Source of the DNA: Chloroflexota bacterium
Lineage (GTDB): Bacteria > Chloroflexota > Limnocylindria > Limnocylindrales > CSP1-4
Length of the DNA stretch: 9,236 nucleotides
NCBI GenBank assembly: GCA_021789355.1
Contig: JAJYJR010000204.1
Span: forward strand, 1-9,236
Direction of reading: 5' to 3'
Both the position numbers and the translations under genes were made by a program. Under the pieces are notes generated by a model. The model searched no databases, was not told the DNA's origin, and saw nothing but the letters and a program-made list of their open reading frames with translations. Shown piece after piece: positions 1 to 7,339 of this stretch (within the stretch, counting starts at the first letter, position 1; every line of letters starts with the position of its first letter).

Positions 1-721
1 AGCGGGTGGATACCCAGAGCAGGATGCCGATCGAGCCCAGGATCACGAGCAGGATCGCCTGCTGCGTCAGCTCGGAACTGATGATCGGCCCGATCGTCGT
101 CTGCTGGCGCACCTCGGCGATCTTCCCAAACTTCGCCTGCAGGGCCGTGGCCAGCTGACCGAGCTTGCCCTCGGTGGGGATGGGGATCGGCGCGGCGCTG
201 CCGCTCGGCGAGGGGCTCGTGGCCGCTCCGGCAGCCGCACTCGACGGTGACGGGGAGGCGGGGCCGGCCGCCGACGAGGACGCCGATGGACTGGCCGTCG
301 GGGTGGCGGACGGACTGGCGGTCGCCGTGGCCGACGCGGACGGCGATGGCGCGACCGACGTGGACGCCGACGGTGAGACCGTCGACGATCCCAGGGACGC
401 CACGGGCACCGGGGTGGCGACCGGCGCCGGCGCCTGGAGATCGATCGGCTTGGTCCGGATGGTGACGAAGCCGTCGCTCGATTCCTGGACCTGGGAGCCC
501 GGCAGGCCCTGCGCGACCAGCACGGACTGGACGGCCGACACCGACGGCTGCGGGCCCGCAAACCGGATCTGCCACTCCGTGCCGCCCGTGTAGTCGATCG
601 AGAACTTCAGCCCCGCCGCCCCGTTCGTCAGGGGCGTCAGCAGGATGAAGAAGAGACCCGGGACGACGATCAGGCCGCTCAGGAGGAAGAACCAGTTCCG
701 CTTGCCGATGAGGTCAAACAT
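1..721 (-). CDS. secF: Protein-export membrane protein SecF, N-terminal 240 residues (partial, runs off left edge)
   Basis: SecF pairs with SecD to form the proton-driven SecDF motor, which pulls secreted proteins through SecYEG on the outer face of the cytoplasmic membrane. Translating back from the ATG at 721-719 gives an open frame to the window edge. It begins MFDLIGKRNWFFLLSGL, with TM1 at about residues 10-30. The SecF hallmark FSIDYTGG is at 40-47, the P1-domain strand FVTIRT at 85-90, the conserved IGPIISSEL at 210-218, and the start of TM2 at 221-236. Between about residues 97 and 183 sits a Ser/Ala/Pro/Thr-rich stretch with no charged and no aromatic residue, which most SecF proteins lack. 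The start lies 65 bp after the secD stop and has no evident Shine-Dalgarno. A TACTGT box at 776-771 could be a weak internal promoter, but co-transcription with secD is more likely. Family assignment is secure. The C-terminal half is outside the window. Confidence 0.95.
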   Translation of the reverse strand, partial: MFDLIGKRNWFFLLSGLIVVPGLFFILLTPLTNGAAGLKFSIDYTGGTEWQIRFAGPQPSVSAVQSVLVAQGLPGSQVQESSDGFVTIRTKPIDLQAPAPVATPVPVASLGSSTVSPSASTSVAPSPSASATATASPSATPTASPSASSSAAGPASPSPSSAAAGAATSPSPSGSAAPIPIPTEGKLGQLATALQAKFGKIAEVRQQTTIGPIISSELTQQAILLVILGSIGILLWVSTR

Positions 722-786
722 TGGTCACGCCGCTGCTCAGGTGGTGTGCCGCCAGCGAGGAGAGCGGGCGACAGTAGATGGCGTCG

Positions 787-2163
<1,377 letters not shown>

Positions 2164-2171
2164 CGGGCGGG

Positions 2172-2180
2172 ACTATAGCA
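2172..2180 (-). promoter_or_regulatory. Extended -10 promoter for secD (leaderless or near-leaderless)
   Basis: On the minus strand the sequence reads TGCTATAGT, matching the extended -10 pattern TGnTATAAT with one mismatch. The hexamer TATAGT (2177-2172) ends 8 bases before the secD ATG. A start site about 7 nt downstream therefore falls on G2164 or the A of ATG at 2163, leaving a 5' leader of zero to two bases. The intervening bases (CCCGCCCG) contain no Shine-Dalgarno. No good -35 is visible, which is usual for extended -10 promoters. The box match is direct observation; use as a promoter is inferred. Confidence 0.65.
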
Positions 2181-2190
2181 GGCTCGGGCC

Positions 2191-2207
2191 CCGGCCGTTC
2201 CGGCCGG
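2191..2207 (-). terminator. GC hairpin between the tauE-like gene and secD
   Basis: This is a perfect 7-bp inverted repeat (CCGGCCG / CGGCCGG) with a 3-nt loop, reading CCGGCCG-GAA-CGGCCGG on the minus strand. It lies about 90 bp past the stop of the TauE-like gene and just upstream of the secD -10 box. There is no T-run, so it is at best a U-less terminator or pause site for uvrC-tauE transcripts. It could also overlap the -35 region of the secD promoter. The fold is seen; the role is a guess. Confidence 0.35.
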
Positions 2208-2235
2208 ACGGCAGGGTGAGCCTCGCCCGAGCGCC

Positions 2236-2286
2236 CCCGCCGGGCCCCGTGGCGCGACCCGCCGGCCCCCGTGGCGCGACGCGCCA
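2236..2286. repeat. Two tandem 22-bp repeats ending in a small hairpin
   Basis: Positions 2236-2257 and 2258-2279 are adjacent 22-bp copies differing at one base; each ends in CCGTGGCGCGA. The second copy runs into TGGCGC-GAC-GCGCCA (2272-2286), a 6-bp-stem inverted repeat whose near edge is 8 bases beyond the stop of the TauE-like gene on the minus strand. The duplication has no coding role. The hairpin may protect or end the uvrC-tauE transcript, but no U-tract follows. Confidence 0.6.
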
Positions 2287-2294
2287 GGCCCGCG

Positions 2295-3047
2295 TCAGCC
2301 CACCAGCATCCTGGCCGCCACGATCGTCCCGACCACCACGATCACGGTGCGCAGGACAAGGGGCGACAGCCGCCGGCCCACGGCGGCCCCGATCTGCCCG
2401 CCGGCGATCGATCCCGCGGCGACCAGCACGACGGCGGCCCACGACACCGGCGCGAGCACGATGAAGAGGACGGCCGCAACGGCGTTGACGATCAGCGCGA
2501 GCAGGTTCTTCAGCCCGTTCAGCCGCTGCAGGTCATCGGGGACGAAGATCGCCAGGAGGGCGATCAGGATCACGCTCTGGGCGGCGCCGAAATACCCGCC
2601 GTAGATGGCGGTGAGGTACACGAGCGCGGCCAGCTCGCGGGAGTGCTCCGCCCCGGCCGGTCGGCGCGCGATGAGCGCCCGCGACAGGCGTGGCTGCAGG
2701 GCGACGAGGATGCACGCGAGCAGGATGAGGAAGGGCACGATCCGCTCGAATGCGCTCGCGGGCAACGCGAGGAGGAGGAGACCGCCGGTCAGCCCGCCGA
2801 GCGTCGCCGCCGCGCCGAGTCGCAGGACCCGCCTCCCCTGCCCCGCCAGCTCGCGCCGGTAGCCGAGGGTCCCGCTCGCGGAGCCGGGCACCAGCCCGAC
2901 CGTGTTCGAGACATTGGCGATCACGGGCGGGAAGCCGAGCGCGACGAGCGTGGGGAACGTCACGAGCGATCCGGACCCCACGATCGTGTTGATGGTGCCC
3001 GCCGCCACGCCTGCCCCGGCGATGGCGACCGCATCGAGCGGCGTCAC
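2295..3047 (-). CDS. TauE/SafE-family (sulfite exporter-like) integral membrane protein
   Basis: This is a 250-residue hydrophobic protein with the internal duplication typical of the TauE/SafE family. The first half-repeat has AAGTINTIVGSGSLVTFPTL (15-34) followed by GFPPVIANVSNTVGLVPGS (38-56). The second has IYGGYFGAAQSVILIALLAI (148-167) followed by LNGLKNLLALIVNAVAAVLF (176-195). About eight membrane segments are expected, ending in VLRTVIVVVGTIVAARML. Characterised relatives export sulfite, sulfoacetate or other small organic anions, but most members have no known substrate and nothing here fixes one. The GTG start at 3047-3045 overlaps the uvrC stop by four bases (GTGA) and has no Shine-Dalgarno of its own, so translation is probably coupled to uvrC. 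The functional link to uvrC is unclear and may be only positional. Confidence 0.9.
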   Translation of the reverse strand: MTPLDAVAIAGAGVAAGTINTIVGSGSLVTFPTLVALGFPPVIANVSNTVGLVPGSASGTLGYRRELAGQGRRVLRLGAAATLGGLTGGLLLLALPASAFERIVPFLILLACILVALQPRLSRALIARRPAGAEHSRELAALVYLTAIYGGYFGAAQSVILIALLAIFVPDDLQRLNGLKNLLALIVNAVAAVLFIVLAPVSWAAVVLVAAGSIAGGQIGAAVGRRLSPLVLRTVIVVVGTIVAARMLVG

Positions 3048-4894
3048 GCGAGCGCGTCGCGGATCCGCGCCGCGAGCCCCGGCCCGATTCCGGGAACCGC
3101 CGCGATCTCGTCGACCGTCGCCTCGCGGATCCGCTTCACGGAGCCGAACGCCCGCAGCAGCGCGCGCCGCCGCTTGGGGCCGAGCCCCGGCAGTTCGTCG
3201 AACGCCGAGCGGGTCTGGCGCCTGCCCCGCAGGCTGCGGTGGTACGTGATCGCGAAACGGTGCGACTCGTCCCGGAGCCGCTGCACCAGGTGCAGCGCGG
3301 GCGAGGTCCCGGGCAGCACGATCGGGTCGCGCGCGCCGGGCAGGAACAGCTCCTCACGCTGCTTCGCGATGCCGGCCAGCGGCAGGTCGTGGAGGCCCAG
3401 CTCGTCGAGCACCTCCTTCGCCGCCGAGACCTGCCCCTTCCCACCGTCGATCAGCACGAGGTCCGGCATCCGCCAGCGCGCCTCGTCCGCGGCGGTTCCC
3501 TCCTCCACCTCGAGCGCGGCCCGCCGGAAGCGACGGCGCAGCATCTCGCGATGGCTGGCGAAGTCGTCCGTGCCCTCCACGGTCCGGATGCGGAACCGGC
3601 GGTACTGGCTCGGGGCGGGCTTCCCGTCCACGAATGCCACCATGCTGCCGACCGTGTCGCTGCCCTGGATCGTGCTGATGTCGTAGCACTCGACGCGGAC
3701 CGGGGCGGCCGGCAGACCGAGCGCATCGGCCAGCTCCTCGAGCGCGGCCAGCAGCTGGCCGTGGTCCGCCAGGCGCCGCGCCTCCTCGCGCGCCAGCGCC
3801 TCCTCGGCGTTTCGGGTGGCCAGAGCGACCAGCTCGCGTTTCTCGCCGCGCTGCGGCACGGCCAGCACCACCCGCGCGCCGCGGCGCTCGGTCAGAAACG
3901 CCTCCAGGTCCTCCGCCTCTGCCGGCGCGATCGGCGCGAGGATCGTGGGTGGGACGGACGCGGCGCTCGCGTAGTACTGCTTCACGAACGCGGCGAGCAC
4001 CTCGTCGTCGGGCACCTCGGAACGGCTGACGAGCGTGAACACGTCGCGCCCGACCATGCGGCCGCCCCGCACGACGAACAGCTGCACCGCGGCCTCACCC
4101 GCGCCGCGCGCAAGCCCGAGCACGTCCTGCTGGGTCCGCGCATAGGCCGCCATCTTCTGGCTCTCGGTGGTCCGCTCCACCGCCCGCAGCTGGTCGCGCA
4201 GCGAGGCCGCCCGCTCGTAGTCGAGCGCCCCGGAGGCCGCCTCCATCTCCCGGCGGAGATGGCGCGTCACCTGCTCCTGGCGCCCCTCGAGGAACAGCAT
4301 CACCTGTTCGACGTCGTGGCGATAGTCGCCCTTCGATATCACCTGGATGCACGGTCCCTGACAGCGCTTGATGTCGTACAGGAGGCAGGGCCGGGGCAGG
4401 GCTCGCTCGCCGTCCCGAATCGGGATGGTGCAGGTGCGGAAGGGGAACAGGCGGCGGATAAGGTCCATCGCGCTGTCCACGCTCGTGACCGACGCGTAGG
4501 GGCCGAAGTAGCGGCTGCCGTCCTGCACGAGCCTGCGGGTACGCTCGATGCGCGGGAAGTCGTCGGCCAGCGTGACCTTGATGAACGGGTAGCTCTTGTC
4601 GTCCTTCAACCGCGCGTTGTACGTGGGCTGGTGCCGCTTGATCAGGTTGGCCTCGAGCAGCAGCGCCTCGCTGACGGTGTCGGTGAGGGTCCACTCGACA
4701 GTCGTGACCTGGTCGACCGAGAAGACGCCCCAGCTCCCGCCGCGCGCGCCGCGCCGCTGCCAGTAGCTGCGCACGCGGTGGCGCAGGCTCTGGGCCTTGC
4801 CCACGTACAGCACGGTGCCCGCCGCGTCCTTGAACAGGTACACGCCGGGGTGGTCGGGGAGGCGCGCCAGGGTCGCCTCGAGCTCGGGGGTCAC
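3044..4894 (-). CDS. uvrC: Excinuclease ABC subunit C (UvrC)
   Basis: UvrC makes the two incisions flanking a lesion in UvrABC nucleotide-excision repair. The 616-residue protein is full length. The GIY-YIG nuclease is at about 15-95, with GVYLFKD (17-23), VLYVGKAQSLRHRVRSYW (28-45; Tyr30, Arg40) and ALLLEANLIK (77-86; Glu81). Four cysteines (155, 170, 178, 182) in RTC and PCLLYDIKRCQGPC match the cluster reported to bind iron-sulfur. The UvrB-interacting UVR motif is at about 190-240. The RNase H-like 5'-incision domain has VECYDISTIQGSD (401-413; Asp405), LIDGGKGQ (481-488; Asp483) and RDESHRFA (541-548; His545). Helix-hairpin-helix motifs occupy about 565-616. All key residues are present. 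The GTG start is chosen because MTPELEATLARLPDHPGVYL aligns with the family N-terminus. No Shine-Dalgarno precedes it; a TAGCAT box sits exactly at -12 to -7, suggesting a leaderless transcript. Confidence 0.97.
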   Translation of the reverse strand: MTPELEATLARLPDHPGVYLFKDAAGTVLYVGKAQSLRHRVRSYWQRRGARGGSWGVFSVDQVTTVEWTLTDTVSEALLLEANLIKRHQPTYNARLKDDKSYPFIKVTLADDFPRIERTRRLVQDGSRYFGPYASVTSVDSAMDLIRRLFPFRTCTIPIRDGERALPRPCLLYDIKRCQGPCIQVISKGDYRHDVEQVMLFLEGRQEQVTRHLRREMEAASGALDYERAASLRDQLRAVERTTESQKMAAYARTQQDVLGLARGAGEAAVQLFVVRGGRMVGRDVFTLVSRSEVPDDEVLAAFVKQYYASAASVPPTILAPIAPAEAEDLEAFLTERRGARVVLAVPQRGEKRELVALATRNAEEALAREEARRLADHGQLLAALEELADALGLPAAPVRVECYDISTIQGSDTVGSMVAFVDGKPAPSQYRRFRIRTVEGTDDFASHREMLRRRFRRAALEVEEGTAADEARWRMPDLVLIDGGKGQVSAAKEVLDELGLHDLPLAGIAKQREELFLPGARDPIVLPGTSPALHLVQRLRDESHRFAITYHRSLRGRRQTRSAFDELPGLGPKRRRALLRAFGSVKRIREATVDEIAAVPGIGPGLAARIRDALA

Positions 4895-4900
4895 GCGGAG

Positions 4901-4906
4901 ATGCTA
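4901..4906 (-). promoter_or_regulatory. -10 box placing transcription start on the uvrC GTG
   Basis: The minus strand reads TAGCAT (4906-4901), then six bases (CTCCGC), then the uvrC GTG. Taking the G of GTG as +1, the hexamer spans -12 to -7, the standard -10 position. It matches the TAnnnT core of a housekeeping promoter. No anti-Shine-Dalgarno match lies between box and start. The -35 region (about 4929-4924, GTGGCG) is weak. The geometry is seen; leaderless transcription is inferred. Confidence 0.55.
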
Positions 4907-4999
4907 GGGCATCCGACCGCCGGCGCCACGCCCGCACGCGGCAGCGCCTGGTGCGCGTCGTGAGCGGTGGGTGGGCTTTGTGTCGACGCCCACGCGCGT

Positions 5000-5161
5000 C
5001 AGGTGCCCTCGTCAGGCCCCTCGGCTACCAGCGTCAGGTGCCCTCGTCAGGCCCCTCGGCTACCAGCGTCAGGTGCCCTCGTCCACCAGGTGCCCTCGTC
5101 AGGCCCCTCGGCTACCAGGTGCCCTCGTCAGGCCCCTCGGCTTCCAGGTGCCCTCGTCCAC
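5000..5161. repeat. Modular tandem array, six copies of a 14-bp core in a (35,35,17)(29,29,17) pattern
   Basis: The core CAGGTGCCCTCGTC begins at 5000, 5035, 5070, 5087, 5116 and 5145 and is identical in all six. Four cores are followed by AGGCCCCTCGGCTAC (or ...CTTC in the fifth). The first two of these also carry CAGCGT, giving 35-bp units; the other two are 29 bp. The third and sixth cores are followed only by CAC, giving 17-bp units. The order is long, long, short, twice over, so the array looks like a duplicated triplet that later gained or lost the CAGCGT module. A broken CAGG at 5162 ends it. There are no unique spacers, so it is not CRISPR. Unit lengths that are not multiples of three argue against coding. 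Confidence 0.92.
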
Positions 5162-5185
5162 CAGGCTTTCTACCATCAGTGAACA

Positions 5186-5212
5186 GGTCGGCGGCCGCGG
5201 GCGCCGCCGACC
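5186..5212. repeat. 10-bp-stem inverted repeat next to the modular array
   Basis: GGTCGGCGGC (5186-5195) and GCCGCCGACC (5203-5212) are perfect complements around a 7-nt loop, about 25 bp beyond the modular array. On the minus strand it lies roughly 480 bp past the dehydrogenase stop and 290 bp before uvrC. It could be a late factor-independent-like stop without a U-tract, or a binding dyad. Only the symmetry is directly supported. Confidence 0.6.
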
Positions 5213-5340
5213 GCTCGGTGAACCTCGGCGCGACCCGGAACCGCGGCACCGGTGGCGCGCCATCCGCCGAACGTCGCCGTCGCGCCGAACGGTGCCTTCG
5301 CATGGAAGCCATCACGACGGCGAGACAGGACGATCCGCTG

Positions 5341-5370
5341 GGAGCCGCTGGGAGCCGCTGGGAGCCGCTG
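5341..5370. repeat. Three tandem copies of a 10-bp repeat
   Basis: GGAGCCGCTG occurs three times head to tail at 5341, 5351 and 5361, preceded by a partial copy (ATCCGCTG, 5333-5340). The exact decamer period is close to one helical turn. It is unrelated in sequence to the arrays on either side. It is probably a slippage product; no function is evident. Confidence 0.85.
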
Positions 5371-5460
5371 GTCCGACCCTCGCGCGGAGACCCGCCGCCT
5401 GGCAGAACCTCATCCCATCCGGGTGCTGTTCATCGATCGCCGAAAACGGTCCCCGGGGGA

Positions 5461-5582
5461 ACGCACGAGCGAGACCCGGGCCCGCGAGCGGGCTGCAGGC
5501 CCACGCACGAGCGAGACCCGGGCCCGCGAGCGGGCTGCAGGTCCACGCACGAGACCCGGGCCCGCGAGCGGGCTGCAGGCCC
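5461..5582. repeat. 42-bp tandem repeat with an internal hairpin (42, 42 and 38 bp), plus decayed copies
   Basis: Units lie at 5461-5502, 5503-5544 and 5545-5582. The first two differ at one base (GGCCC versus GGTCC end); the third has lost four bases (GAGC) near its start. Each holds GCCCGC-GA-GCGGGC, a perfect 6-bp-stem dyad (5480-5493 in the first copy), the palindrome CCCGGG and CTGCAG. Decayed copies beginning ACGCACGA follow at 5583 and 5602. The 38-bp unit breaks any reading frame through the array, so it is not protein-coding. It starts about 110 bp beyond the dehydrogenase stop on that gene's strand, where stacked hairpins could act on the 3' end of the mRNA. Confidence 0.9.
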
Positions 5583-5691
5583 ACGCACGACCTGCAAGCG
5601 AACGCACGAGACCCACGCCCGCGGCCACGTTCTCTCCTGCGGCGCACCGGCTGTCGGCGATCTCGATCGGCGGCAATCGGTGAGCCGGATC

Positions 5692-7215
5692 TCATCCCCG
5701 CCCGCCTCGCCAGACGATCTCGTGCCAGGGCTTGCGGACCGCGCCTGTGAGCTCCAGCGCCACGTGCTTGACGATGGTGTACTCGTCGAAGCTGTACTGG
5801 CTCATGTCCTTGCCGGTCCCCGACTGCTTGAAGCCGCCGTGTGGCATCTCGGATGTGATCGGGATGTGCTCGTTGACCCAGACGGTCCCGAAGTGCAGGT
5901 CCCGGGCCATGCGCAGGGCGCGGTGGACGTCCTTCGTCCAGACCGAGGCCGCCAGCCCGTAGTCGACGTCGTTCGACTTCTCCACCGCGTCAGGCTCGTC
6001 GTCGAACGGCAGCAGCACCAGCACCGGGCCGAAGATCTCGCGCTGCGTGATCTCCGCGTCCTGCCGAGCGCCCTCGATCACGGTCGGCAGGTAGTAGGCG
6101 CCGTCCGCCAGCGCCGGGCCGACCGGCCGGTCGCCGCCCACGGTGACGGTCGCGCCGGCCGCCACCGCGCGCTTCACGAACCCAGCAACCCGGTCCCGCT
6201 GGCCCCGGCTGATCAGCGGCCCGAGGTCGGTCGCGTCGTCGAATGGATCGCCCACGCGCACGGTCGCCAGCCGCTCGAGCAGCAGGGCGCGGAAGCGCCC
6301 GTAGGCGCCGCGCTCCACGTAGATCCGGGTCGCCGCGGTGCAGTCCTGCCCGACGTTGATCAGGCCGGCCGCTACCGCGCCGTTCGCCGCAGCCTCCAGG
6401 CCGGCGTCCGCGAACACCACGAACGGGGCCTTGCCGCCGAGCTCCAGGTGCACGCGCTTCAGGCCATCCGCGGCATGCCGCATGATCTCGGCGCCCGTCC
6501 GGGTGTCGCCCGTGAGCGACACCATGTCGACCTGCGGGTGCGCCACCAGGATCGGTCCGACGAGCTCGCCCCGGCCGGTAATGACGTTCAGCACGCCGTC
6601 CGGCAGCCCGGCTTCGGTCGCCAGCTGGGCCAGGCGGATCGCCGTCAGCGGCGTGAGCGTGGCGGGCTTGAGCACGATGGTGTTCCCCGCGGCGATGGCC
6701 GGGAGGATCTTCCAGACCGCCATCTGCATGGGGTAGTTCCAGGGCGCCACCGATCCGACGACCCCGATAGGCTCGCGCCGCAGCACGCTGGTGATCCCGG
6801 GCATGTACTCGCCGGCGGCCTTCCCCTCCAGGTTGCGGGCCGTGCCGGCGAAGAACCGGACGTTGTCGATGCTGCCGGCGAGGTCGAAGTCGCGGGCCAT
6901 GCGCAGCGTCTTGCCCGTGTTGCGGGCCTCCAGCTCGGCCAGCTCGGCGCCGTGCTCCTCCATGAGGTCCGCGACGCGGAGCAGGACCGCCGCGCGCTCG
7001 GCCGGCAGCGCGCGCGACCACGAGCCGTCCACGAAGGCCCTCCGTGCGGCCACGACGGCGCGATCCACCTCGACCGCACCGCCCTCGGGCACCCGGGCGA
7101 TGGGGCGGGACGTCGCCGGGTCGACGACCTCGATCCACCGCCCGGTCGTCGCTCCGGCGGATGCCCCGTCGATCCACATCGGCCTTTCGGCCACGCTCGC
7201 CAGGCTCTCGGACAT
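5692..7215 (-). CDS. patD: Aldehyde dehydrogenase, gamma-aminobutyraldehyde dehydrogenase (PatD/Prr) type
   Basis: This is a 507-residue NAD(P)-dependent aldehyde dehydrogenase with every catalytic feature. They are Asn160 in VAPWNYP, Lys183 in VLKPA, the Rossmann-loop segment SLTGDTRTG (233-241), the general base Glu258 in LELGGK, the nucleophile Cys292 in NVGQDCTAATRIY and EIFGPV (393-398). Segments AGEYMPGITSVLRREPIGVV, SEMPHGGFKQSGTGKDMSQY and the following DEYTIVKHV closely resemble E. coli PatD, which oxidises 4-aminobutanal to GABA in putrescine breakdown. Betaine-aldehyde or other omega-aminoaldehyde activity is also possible, so the symbol is provisional. The ATG at 7215 has a strong Shine-Dalgarno (GGAGG, five bases before the start), unlike uvrC and secD. 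No putrescine aminotransferase or transporter is visible nearby. A repeat-filled gap follows the TGA. Confidence 0.92.
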   Translation of the reverse strand: MSESLASVAERPMWIDGASAGATTGRWIEVVDPATSRPIARVPEGGAVEVDRAVVAARRAFVDGSWSRALPAERAAVLLRVADLMEEHGAELAELEARNTGKTLRMARDFDLAGSIDNVRFFAGTARNLEGKAAGEYMPGITSVLRREPIGVVGSVAPWNYPMQMAVWKILPAIAAGNTIVLKPATLTPLTAIRLAQLATEAGLPDGVLNVITGRGELVGPILVAHPQVDMVSLTGDTRTGAEIMRHAADGLKRVHLELGGKAPFVVFADAGLEAAANGAVAAGLINVGQDCTAATRIYVERGAYGRFRALLLERLATVRVGDPFDDATDLGPLISRGQRDRVAGFVKRAVAAGATVTVGGDRPVGPALADGAYYLPTVIEGARQDAEITQREIFGPVLVLLPFDDEPDAVEKSNDVDYGLAASVWTKDVHRALRMARDLHFGTVWVNEHIPITSEMPHGGFKQSGTGKDMSQYSFDEYTIVKHVALELTGAVRKPWHEIVWRGGRG

Positions 7216-7295
7216 GTCTCCCTCCGGTGCTCGCTGTGTCCCGGCCTCTCTACCACGTCCACCAGCCCGGTGCGCACAACCGAGGGTGCCACGGA

Positions 7296-7323
7296 AGTGG
7301 CCCGGCGTCGTCGCCGGGCCACT
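7296..7323 (-). terminator. 12-bp perfect hairpin, second of two after the metallophosphatase gene
   Basis: AGTGGCCCGGCG (7296-7307) pairs perfectly with CGCCGGGCCACT (7312-7323) around a 4-nt loop (TCGT on plus, ACGA on minus). It lies about 46 bp past the metallophosphatase stop and about 80 bp ahead of the dehydrogenase ATG. Only TCCG follows the stem on the minus strand, so it lacks a U-tract. Together with the neighbouring hairpin it is the best candidate for transcript termination here. Confidence 0.6.
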
Positions 7324-7339
7324 CGCGCATGTCCGTGAT

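Larger units (their letters stand above)
4895..5691. other. 797-bp non-coding, repeat-rich interval between the aldehyde dehydrogenase gene and uvrC
   Basis: No frame here has a plausible start, ribosome site and family-like protein. Open frames on either strand translate the repeats into Arg/Pro/Ala/Gly-rich shadows. The interval contains a modular array (5000-5161), a 10-bp-stem inverted repeat (5186-5212), a decamer array (5341-5370) and a 42-bp hairpin array (5461-5582 with decayed copies to about 5629). The uvrC -10 box is at its left end. About 5213-5340 and 5630-5691 hold only weak dyads, such as CCGGCT/AGCCGG flanking a small CGATC-GA-GATCG stem just past the dehydrogenase stop. I see no tRNA-like or riboswitch-like fold and no transposase remnant. 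Confidence 0.75.

Noticed and set aside
2271..3686. A 471-codon plus-strand open frame opposite the TauE-like gene and uvrC
   Set aside because: It spans two real minus-strand genes and their overlap, and has no plausible domain.
3239..4963. A 574-codon plus-strand open frame opposite uvrC
   Set aside because: uvrC on the minus strand has all its catalytic motifs across the same bases. The plus frame is compositionally biased, rich in Arg, His, Gln and Leu, as expected of an antisense shadow.
5000..5582. A CRISPR array
   Set aside because: The repeats abut each other with no unique spacers of constant length, the units differ in length in a modular way, and no cas gene is present.
5312..5695. 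A small minus-strand repeat protein of 127 residues reading through the 42-bp array
   Set aside because: The 38-bp third unit shifts the frame, so the peptide repeat changes phase. There is no good ribosome site, and the frame overlaps the dehydrogenase stop.
5692..7215. A putrescine-degradation operon around patD
   Set aside because: No aminotransferase, transporter or regulator for polyamines is seen on either side. The neighbours are a metallophosphatase behind hairpins and a repeat-filled gap.
4951..7338. A 795-codon open frame on the plus strand
   Set aside because: It runs antisense through the whole aldehyde dehydrogenase gene and through the tandem repeats. Its translation is Arg/Pro/Ala/Gly/His-rich with no family features. 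It is a high-GC shadow.
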